NCBI GenBank assembly: GCA_030524545.1
Contig: JAUNGM010000002.1
Coordinates: forward strand, 62,001 to 126,000
DNA: 64,000 nucleotides
Direction of reading: 5' to 3'
DNA from: Eubacteriales bacterium
GTDB taxonomy: Bacteria > Bacillota > Clostridia > Lachnospirales > Lachnospiraceae
Every line of letters starts with the position of its first letter. Position 1 is the stretch's first letter. A program made the translations under genes and the position numbers. The notes beneath the pieces were generated by a model, which saw only the letters and a list, made by a program, of their open reading frames with translations, did no database searches and was not told the origin of the DNA. Of the stretch, positions 58,856-64,000 are shown piece by piece.

Positions 58856-59056
58856 GTGCCGTTAAAAGTGATCAGTATGGTAAAAGTGGACGGCCGATGG
58901 GTTGAACAGGAGGATATGCCGGAAGAGAAATTTCAGGAAATACTTGAGCAAGTGATGATCCGGGCAGCGAATGCAATTGGCGTAAGAGCAGAAAAAATGT
59001 CCGCAAAAACTGCAGAAAAAAGCGATAAAACGATGGAGGGTCGGGAACAGGTTTGA
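58856..59056 (+). CDS. Small 66-residue protein of the cotJC element
   Basis: A small frame from GTG 58856, behind AAAGGGGTG, ending two bases before the converging XRE stop. The sequence starts MPLKVISMVKVDGRWVEQED, then a helix (EEKFQEILEQVMIRAANAIGV) and a Lys/Glu-rich tail. I recognise no family. It is the only gene of the element on the plus strand and diverges from the recombinase, a position often taken by recombination directionality factors or controllers; that role is a guess. Confidence 0.6.
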   Translation: MPLKVISMVKVDGRWVEQEDMPEEKFQEILEQVMIRAANAIGVRAEKMSAKTAEKSDKTMEGREQV

Positions 59057-59058
59057 GA

Positions 59059-59268
59059 TCAAAGATCAGACTTGTCTGTACGCCCAACCATATAGTCGAT
59101 GGATACATGGTAATGATCACACAATGCAATAAGGGTTTCCAGAGGGATACTGCGGGTGCCGATTTCATAATGAGAATAGGCACGCTGAGAAACATGGACA
59201 GCATGGGCGATTTCCGCCTGGGTTAAATTGTGTTTTAAACGAAGTGTACGGATTCTTTCGATTTTCAT
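59059..59268 (-). CDS. XRE-family HTH regulator of the cotJC element
   Basis: 69 residues, one Cro/C1-type helix-turn-helix: KIERIRTLRLKHNLTQAEIA, then HVSQRAYSHYEIGTRSIPLE and LCDHYHVSIDYMVGRT. It could repress the recombinase gene, which lies downstream on the same strand. AGAAGG sits before ATG 59268. The frame is also open without a stop back through the attachment site into the cotJC 5' segment, so a 140-residue CotJC-XRE fusion can be read, but the ribosome site supports the short form. Confidence 0.85.
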   Translation of the reverse strand: MKIERIRTLRLKHNLTQAEIAHAVHVSQRAYSHYEIGTRSIPLETLIALCDHYHVSIDYMVGRTDKSDL

Positions 59269-59389
59269 GTATAAGCCTTCTTTCCTGATGATAAAAAAAT
59301 CATACCACAAGAATCCGTTCAGGAAAATAGTTTTCTGGATATTTATCAGGAAATCTGTATGATGGGGGGATGGGGTACCGGAATCAGGC

Positions 59390-59397
59390 CCCCCATA
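59390..59397. other. Probable attachment site, right end (CCCCCATA)
   Basis: Partner of the site at 57251-57258. To its right the cotJC 5' segment begins in frame. The next bases leftward belong to the element. Confidence 0.65.
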
Positions 59398-59481
59398 CTG
59401 ACTCATGATAAACAGTGCAAGTTTTGCATTTGGTGTTTTGATATTGACCGGATACTCTAATCTTTTTTCATAATTCCACAT
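59398..59481 (-). CDS. cotJC: cotJC, 5' segment (first 28 codons)
   Basis: ATG 59481 behind AAGGAGGATG opens MWNYEKRLEYPV then NIKTPNAKLALFIMSQ, the conserved N-terminal helix of CotJC. The next codon is the shared TAT at the attachment core, after which the frame enters the element (GGPDSGTPSP). The start lies directly after the cotJB stop, as in intact cotJ operons. Without excision the cell can make only a short fusion, not CotJC. Confidence 0.9.
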
Positions 59482-59766
59482 CTATCTGCATCCTCCTTCC
59501 TGTTCCCATGGGAATGGCTGTTCCATCCATTTCCAGGTATCACCGCAGGAAAATTCTGCGTCATCAACGGTGAGCGGGCCAAAAGCACGGGCATATTCCT
59601 TCATCAGCTCCCGGCGTCTGGAGACATTTTTCTGATAAAATTCCATAGCCTCTTTGTCACAGGGATGTGTGTCCAGATAAAGCAGAATATCATATACGGC
59701 AAAGCTTACCTCATTGATTTCCCGAAGAAGCTTTGCTCTGTTTTGGGACTGGTTTGACGTCATCAT
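59482..59766 (-). CDS. cotJB: Spore coat protein CotJB
   Basis: 94 residues: LLREINEVSFAVYDILLYLDTHPCD and FYQKNVSRRRELMKEYARAFGPLT are the conserved CotJB blocks, mostly helical with a Trp-rich tail (DTWKWMEQPFPWE). CotJB is part of the inner-coat CotJ complex made in the mother cell under SigE in Bacillus. Its ATG overlaps the cotJA stop by 4 bp, and cotJC follows with no gap, showing a tight three-gene operon. Confidence 0.92.
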   Translation of the reverse strand: MMTSNQSQNRAKLLREINEVSFAVYDILLYLDTHPCDKEAMEFYQKNVSRRRELMKEYARAFGPLTVDDAEFSCGDTWKWMEQPFPWEQEGGCR

Positions 59767-60128
59767 CTTCGAGCACCTCGCTTTCCGCAGAATGGTTTAC
59801 AAAGTTCCGGGAAGACTGTGCCTGCCTGCAGGGCGTAGCAGAGATCAAAGGTACGCGTAAATTTCTGGCAGGGAACATATCCCATGGCAGGAGGGAGCAT
59901 ATCGGCTTTTGCATACAGTTCTGCTTCCTTCGGAGCCATCCCTGGCATATGGCAGTTACAAGTGGAATTTCTTTCGCATTCGCATTGCCCTGAAGTTCTC
60001 GCAGACATCCGTTCAGGCGCGGACATCCGTTTCGGCATGGGTATCCGCTCAGATGCAGGCATTCTGTTCATGCCGCAGGTAGTGCGGTAAGGACGGCCGC
60101 AGGAACGGCCCATCTGATAATTTTCCAT
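59763..60128 (-). CDS. cotJA: Spore coat associated protein CotJA
   Basis: 121 residues. The conserved C-terminal part MLPPAMGYVPCQKF...YALQAGTVFPELCKPFCG (about 75-115) marks CotJA. The first 60 residues are a Met/Arg/Cys/Pro-rich, low-complexity stretch with RM-containing repeats, longer than in Bacillus. AGAAAGGA before ATG 60128 lies in one arm of the inverted repeat at 60138-60193. It is the first gene of the cotJ operon, which shows that the organism descends from spore formers and probably still makes spores. Confidence 0.88.
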   Translation of the reverse strand: MENYQMGRSCGRPYRTTCGMNRMPASERIPMPKRMSAPERMSARTSGQCECERNSTCNCHMPGMAPKEAELYAKADMLPPAMGYVPCQKFTRTFDLCYALQAGTVFPELCKPFCGKRGARR

Positions 60129-60137
60129 GAAAAAAGT

Positions 60138-60193
60138 CCTTTCTGTTTCGAAATTGCGGTTACACTTTAGTTTATGTCATGGAAACAGAAAGG
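60138..60193. repeat. Perfect 12-bp inverted repeat in the cotJA leader
   Basis: CCTTTCTGTTTC (60138-60149) and GAAACAGAAAGG (60182-60193) are exact complements 32 nt apart. Read leftward, the 3' arm holds the cotJA Shine-Dalgarno and is followed by a T-run. It could be a long-loop tetR terminator, a translation-blocking hairpin or a protein site around the cotJ promoter. Confidence 0.65.
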
Positions 60194-60220
60194 TGTGCAT
60201 ATGATATCCGTATTATCTTT

Positions 60221-60838
60221 TTAAAGGGTAGCCGTTTCATCTTCGCGGAAGCTGCACAGGATTCCGGTAATGGCCTTATGAAGATAAGGTCTGTATTCAT
60301 CAAGCGGCACAGGCTGCTCATATAAAATACAGCTATAACAGGTAGACCCCACCAGTTCAATGATAGTAAAGAGCATCAGCTCCGGGTTCCGGTAAGTATG
60401 CTTGTTTGTGGAAAGAAGCTGGAGATAAGACTGATAAAAATGGTAGTCCTCATCCGGCATTTTTTCCTCAAATGCTCCTTTAAAAACACCCCATGCGAGA
60501 TTTTTGGAGATAAACAGCAGCAGGGAATGATCCTGTTCCAGGCGGTCCAGGATATGGTCGATGATAAATGCAAGCTGCTCTTCAAATCCCGTAAGGCCTG
60601 TTTCTTTGAGCGATTCATGGGCATCATAAAAAAGCTGGCCCGTTTTATGGGAAACCAGTTTATTACGGATATCATATTTGTCCTTAAAATACAGATAAAA
60701 AGTCCCCTTCGCCACCCCTGCTTTATCAACGATATCAGATATCGTTGTTTTGGTAATTCCTTTGGTGGTGAACAGTTCAAAGGCTGTGTTAAATAAAGCG
60801 TCCTTTTTTTTCTTTTTATTTAATTCTAATTTTCCCAA
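60221..60838 (-). CDS. TetR/AcrR-family repressor
   Basis: 205 residues. The N-terminal HTH domain (KKKDALFNTAFELFTTKGITKTTISDIVDKAGVAKGTFYLYFKDK, about 11-55) has the classic TetR recognition helix. The helical ligand-binding domain follows. AGGAGGAG places the start at TTG 60838, not the ATG at 60907. It diverges from the MMPL exporter gene, with three matching dyads (TGAC-N5-GTCA) between them, so it almost certainly represses both. The ligand is unknown; lipids, drugs or fatty acids are usual for MMPL-linked TetR proteins. Confidence 0.92.
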   Translation of the reverse strand: MGKLELNKKKKKDALFNTAFELFTTKGITKTTISDIVDKAGVAKGTFYLYFKDKYDIRNKLVSHKTGQLFYDAHESLKETGLTGFEEQLAFIIDHILDRLEQDHSLLLFISKNLAWGVFKGAFEEKMPDEDYHFYQSYLQLLSTNKHTYRNPELMLFTIIELVGSTCYSCILYEQPVPLDEYRPYLHKAITGILCSFREDETATL

Positions 60839-60966
60839 AAAGCTCTCCTCCTGATGGCATGGCAATATGGAAGATCCATATACTGCCCGGTTTATAGATG
60901 GAATCATGAGATGGAAAGAGTCAAGATACCGGAAATTCGACTATTTCTCTTAATTATAATGAAAAA

Positions 60967-61092
60967 TGACCATAAGTCAATACTGGAAAACAGTACCAAA
61001 TTTCTAAAAAATTTGTAAATTCCTAAAAAGATATTGACTGTTGGTCATTTTTGTTATATAACACTCCATGGAATAAAAATGACCAATGGTCA
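60967..61092 (+). promoter_or_regulatory. Three TetR operators and the MMPL promoter
   Basis: Dyads TGACCATAAGTCA (60967-60979), TGACTGTTGGTCA (61035-61047) and TGACCAATGGTCA (61080-61092) share TGAC-N5-GTCA. The middle one covers a -35 TTGACT (61034-61039), with TATAAC (61057-61062) 17 bp on. The third lies after the start point. Binding would block the exporter promoter directly. Confidence 0.85.
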
Positions 61093-61213
61093 TAAAATGA
61101 GAAAAGGGAAAAGAAACTGAAAATTTCCATAAGAAGAAAAAACGGATTAAAAAACGGATTATGGAAAGAAAACGATTATGAAAATCAACCAGGAACAGAG
61201 AAAGGAGACTATG

Positions 61214-63331
61214 ATGGAAAAACTGGGAAAAGGAATTGTGAAACATAAAACCCTGATACTTCTTCTGGGAATACTGCTTCTGATTCCATCGGCATTGGGG
61301 TATCTGAAAACCCGTGTAAATTACGATATTCTGTCCTATTTGCCGGGGGACATCGAAACAATGAAAGGGCAGGATATCCTGGTGGATGAATTTGGGACAG
61401 GCGCATTTTCCATGATTGTGCTGGAAGGAATGGATTTTAAGGATGTATCTGTCCTGAAGGCGGAAATGGAGCAGGTGGACCATGTGAAAAACATTATCTG
61501 GTATGACACCTTTGCGGATATTTCCATACCGGTGGAGCTGCTTCCGGATAAGATCAAAGATGCATTTATCAATGGGGACTGTACGCTGATGGCGGTCATC
61601 TTTGACACCACCATGTCTGCAGATGAGACGATGGATGCCATTGAAGAATTGAGAGCGCTTGCAGGAAAGCAGTGCTTTATCAGCGGTATGTCCGCTGTTG
61701 TAACAGATACCAAGAACCTGTCAGATAAAGAAACACCCATTTATGTATGTATTGCGGTGCTGCTTTCTTCCCTTGTTCTGGGGCTGACGATGGACTCTTA
61801 TCTGATCCCGCTGATGTTTCTTTTGAGTATCGGAATGGCAATCATTTATAACCTGGGAAGCAACATCTTCCTGGGAGAGATTTCCTACATAACGAAAGCC
61901 TTAAGTGCGGTACTTCAGCTCGGCGTTACTATGGACTATTCCATTTTTCTCTGGCACAGCTATCAGGAATGTCTTGGAAAACGGCTGGATGCGGCGGAAA
62001 AAGAAAACGGTGCAGGAAAACGCATTTCAGATAAAGAAATCCGTAATGATGCTATGGCAGAAGCGATTGCAGCAACCATCACCTCGGTTGTAGGAAGTTC
62101 GATCACAACAGTTGCCGGATTTATTGCACTCTGCTTTATGAGCTTTACCCTTGGCATGGATCTTGGCGTGGTCATGGCAAAAGGTGTTGTTTTCGGTGTC
62201 ATTGCATGTGTCACCATCCTGCCGTCCATGATCCTGTTTTTTGATAAAGGAATCCAGAAGACACGTCACCGTCCGCTGCTCCCGAAGTTCACAAAACTTC
62301 CGGCTTTTGTTTCAAAGCATTACGGAATCATCCTGATTCTGTTTGTGATTATCTGGGTACCGGCAATATACGGTAACCAGCATGCAGCAGTATATTATAA
62401 TCTGGATGAAACACTTCCAAAGAATCTGGCAAGTATCATGGCAAACCAGAAGCTGAACGATACCTTTGAGATGAACTCCACGCATATGCTTCTGATAGAC
62501 AGCCAGATGGAAGCAAAAAAGATTTCCGATATGACAGATGAGATCAAAGAAGTAGCGGGTGTCAAATCCGTGATCGGCCTGGATGCCATGATGGGAAGTG
62601 AAATCCCAAGGGAATTGCTTCCGGAAAAAGTAACGGAGATGCTGGTAAACGAAAACTATGAGATGATGCTTGTAAGCAGCGAATATAAAGTGGCATCTGA
62701 TGAGGTCAATGACCAGTGTGAGGCATTGAATAAGATTATCAAAAGCTACGATCCGAATGCCATGCTTGTAGGAGAAGCGCCGTGTACCAAGGATCTGATC
62801 GAAATTACAGATCAGGATTTCAAGACCGTCAACTTTGTATCCATCGGTGTGATCCTTCTGATCATCCTGATCGTTTTCCGGTCTGTGAGTCTGCCGGTGA
62901 TTCTGGTGCTGGTCATTGAATTTGCAATTTATATCAACATGGGAATTCCATACTTTACCAACACGGAAATCCCATTTATCGCATCTATTGTCATCGGTAC
63001 CATACAGCTTGGTTCCACTGTGGACTATGCCATCCTGATGACGACCCGCTATAAGCTGGAAAGACATAACGGAGCAGATAAAAAAGAGGCGGTCAGAATT
63101 GCCCACAGTACATCCATTCAGTCGATTGTGGTAAGCGCACTGAGCTTTTTTGCAGCTACCTTCGGAGTCGGCGTTTATTCGGATATAGATATGATCAGTT
63201 CTCTGTGTACTCTGATGGCAAGGGGAGCGCTGATCAGTATGGTAGTCGTATTGCTGGTATTGCCGGCCATGTATCTGCTTCTTGATAAAGTAATCTGTAC
63301 AACATCGATAGGATTCAAGTCTAAAAAATAA
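61214..63331 (+). CDS. MMPL/RND-family membrane exporter
   Basis: 705 residues, twelve predicted membrane helices in two similar halves, each with a large extracellular loop (about 30-180 and 390-545). TM4-like segments GVTMDYSIFLWHSYQE (about 240) and GSTVDYAILMTTRYKLE (about 600) carry the Asp-Tyr pair used for proton coupling in MmpL proteins. It may export lipids or hydrophobic compounds. AAAGGAG fits ATG 61214 or 61211 better than the ATG at 61178. Controlled by the divergent TetR gene. The secreted-protein gene 15 bp downstream probably encodes its partner. Confidence 0.93.
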   Translation: MEKLGKGIVKHKTLILLLGILLLIPSALGYLKTRVNYDILSYLPGDIETMKGQDILVDEFGTGAFSMIVLEGMDFKDVSVLKAEMEQVDHVKNIIWYDTFADISIPVELLPDKIKDAFINGDCTLMAVIFDTTMSADETMDAIEELRALAGKQCFISGMSAVVTDTKNLSDKETPIYVCIAVLLSSLVLGLTMDSYLIPLMFLLSIGMAIIYNLGSNIFLGEISYITKALSAVLQLGVTMDYSIFLWHSYQECLGKRLDAAEKENGAGKRISDKEIRNDAMAEAIAATITSVVGSSITTVAGFIALCFMSFTLGMDLGVVMAKGVVFGVIACVTILPSMILFFDKGIQKTRHRPLLPKFTKLPAFVSKHYGIILILFVIIWVPAIYGNQHAAVYYNLDETLPKNLASIMANQKLNDTFEMNSTHMLLIDSQMEAKKISDMTDEIKEVAGVKSVIGLDAMMGSEIPRELLPEKVTEMLVNENYEMMLVSSEYKVASDEVNDQCEALNKIIKSYDPNAMLVGEAPCTKDLIEITDQDFKTVNFVSIGVILLIILIVFRSVSLPVILVLVIEFAIYINMGIPYFTNTEIPFIASIVIGTIQLGSTVDYAILMTTRYKLERHNGADKKEAVRIAHSTSIQSIVVSALSFFAATFGVGVYSDIDMISSLCTLMARGALISMVVVLLVLPAMYLLLDKVICTTSIGFKSKK

Positions 63332-63346
63332 ACGGAGGTTATGACA

Positions 63347-64000
63347 ATGAAAGGATTATATAAAGAAATGTATCGGAAACTGCTGACTGCTTCCCTGACA
63401 ATGAGCATGGTCTTAACTCCGGCTCTTAGTGTGGCGGCTGATACCGGAAGTACCGGTTCTGACAGCGAAGATAAAGAAACTGCGGAAGAATTCAGCGATA
63501 AAGCGGAAAAAGATGAAACCGTTTATATCTTTACAGATGCGTCAGGAAATCCCACCAAGACCATCGTAAATGAACATCTGAGCGGAGAAGGAAGCGGTGA
63601 GGTGGAGGATACCACAGCCCTGGAAGATATTAAAAATATTAAAGGTGATGAAACCTTCAGCGACGGCGGAGAGGATGAGATAACCTGGAACGCGGAGGGA
63701 GAAGATATCTACTACCAGGGAACTACAGATAAGGAATCGCCTGTAGATATCAATATCACCTATTATCTGGACGGAAAAAAGGTTTCACCGGAAGAAATCG
63801 CAGGGAAAAGCGGCGAGGTTACGGTTCGTTATGATTATGTGAACAAAGAAAAGAAAATGGCTAAAATCGGAAAAAAACAGCAGGAAATTTATGTTCCTTT
63901 TGCTGTAGTCAGTGCTATGCTGCTTGATAAAAATAAGGTTTCCAATGTAAGCGTAAGCTCCGGCAGGATCGTTGAGGAAGGGGATAAGATTATGGTTCTC
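63347..64000 (+). CDS. Secreted protein, partner of the MMPL exporter (cut by the window end)
   Basis: 218 codons run to the right edge without a stop. A signal peptide (about 1-31, LLTASLTMSMVLTPALSVAA) is followed by an acidic linker and then beta-rich sequence (VDINITYYLDGKKVSPEEIAGKSGEVTVRYDYVNKE, about 140-175; IYVPFAVVSAMLLD). This looks like the extracellular part of YhgE/Pip-like proteins often encoded beside MMPL exporters. GGAGG at 8-nt spacing favours ATG 63347 over 63341. The rest lies outside, so the assignment is tentative. Confidence 0.7.
   Translation, partial: MKGLYKEMYRKLLTASLTMSMVLTPALSVAADTGSTGSDSEDKETAEEFSDKAEKDETVYIFTDASGNPTKTIVNEHLSGEGSGEVEDTTALEDIKNIKGDETFSDGGEDEITWNAEGEDIYYQGTTDKESPVDINITYYLDGKKVSPEEIAGKSGEVTVRYDYVNKEKKMAKIGKKQQEIYVPFAVVSAMLLDKNKVSNVSVSSGRIVEEGDKIMVL

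Larger units (their letters stand above)
57254..59392 (-). mobile_element. 2.14-kb intervening element in cotJC (skin-like)
   Basis: Bounded by CCATA core copies 2,139 bp apart. It holds a large serine recombinase gene and an XRE-type regulator gene on the minus strand, co-directional with cotJABC, and a 66-codon gene on the plus strand. There are no transposase, phage structural or conjugation genes. Removal at the core joins ...FIMSQ to YGGPDGEI... with no codon lost, so the element is built like the sigK skin element, an intragenic insertion removable by its own recombinase. The limits are inferred from the protein break and may shift by a few bases. Confidence 0.85.

Noticed and set aside
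57254-59392. Reading the cotJC element as an insertion sequence or prophage remnant
   Set aside because: No transposase, terminal inverted repeats or phage genes are present; the intact recombinase and in-frame core fit an intragenic excisable element better.
59059-59481. Treating the 140-codon frame as one native gene
   Set aside because: Its first 28 codons are the conserved CotJC N-terminus and its last 69 a complete XRE domain with its own ribosome site; the middle part is attachment-site sequence.
62312-63106. 264-codon frame opposite the MMPL gene
   Set aside because: Antisense to a conserved membrane-protein gene; the His/Asp-rich composition is what the reverse of hydrophobic codons produces.

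Overview
The window looks like the chromosome of an anaerobic, spore-forming gut Firmicute of the Lachnospiraceae type (Blautia/Ruminococcus/Dorea relatives). The reasons are the AGGAGG ribosome sites, a cotJABC spore-coat operon, a domain-permuted family 3 glycosidase, PadR/DUF4097 and YtrA-type GntR/ABC cassettes, and the protein style generally. No rRNA, tRNA or CRISPR was seen. The species cannot be fixed from sequence reading alone.

Layout. 1-3.8 kb: end of an unknown gene, an AraC regulator, galactokinase and UDP-glucose 4-epimerase (Leloir pathway), with a 41-bp duplication carrying the galE ribosome site. 3.9-11.7 kb: a secreted-side Ntn-hydrolase-like protein, an NADH pyrophosphatase (NudC), an AraC regulator divergent from a permuted GH3 beta-glucosidase, a YhcH-family sugar protein and a MATE exporter. 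11.7-22.7 kb: an acid-catabolism region. Glycerate kinase diverges from a CdaR regulator, then come a GntR/FCD regulator, a tripartite tricarboxylate transporter (TctB-A-C), an aminotransferase, a DapA-family aldolase, a GarR-like reductase and glutamate dehydrogenase. Together they suggest uptake and cleavage of an unknown (possibly amino) carboxylic acid to glycerate. 22.8-30.4 kb: a 1564-residue HD/helical/NMNAT-like/PRTase-like protein in an operon with a divergent lactate-dehydrogenase-like protein and a flavodoxin-fold oxidoreductase, followed by a macrodomain protein. This is one of the two best candidates for an undescribed system.

30.5-38.1 kb: an acidic secreted protein; an overlapping LRR / VWA-metallopeptidase / MoxR-AAA trio; an SRAP (HMCES/YedK) protein; and a Y-family polymerase with a YolD-like partner behind a promoter with two LexA boxes. 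38.2-52.4 kb: PadR-DUF4097, GntR-ABC, beta-mannosidase with a DUF4432 mutarotase-like protein, a DUF3267 membrane protein, a response regulator/ABC/kinase module and a second MATE exporter. 52.4-55.5 kb: a TPP-riboswitch operon for a thiamine-precursor ABC transporter whose binding-protein gene is frameshifted. 55.6-60.2 kb: an AraC-GyrI regulator, then cotJA-cotJB-cotJC read leftward, with cotJC split by a 2.1-kb element carrying a serine recombinase. Removing the element at a CCATA repeat restores the frame exactly, as for the skin element in sigK. This is the strongest finding. 60.2-64 kb: a TetR regulator, a three-operator control region, an MMPL/RND exporter and the start of a secreted partner protein.
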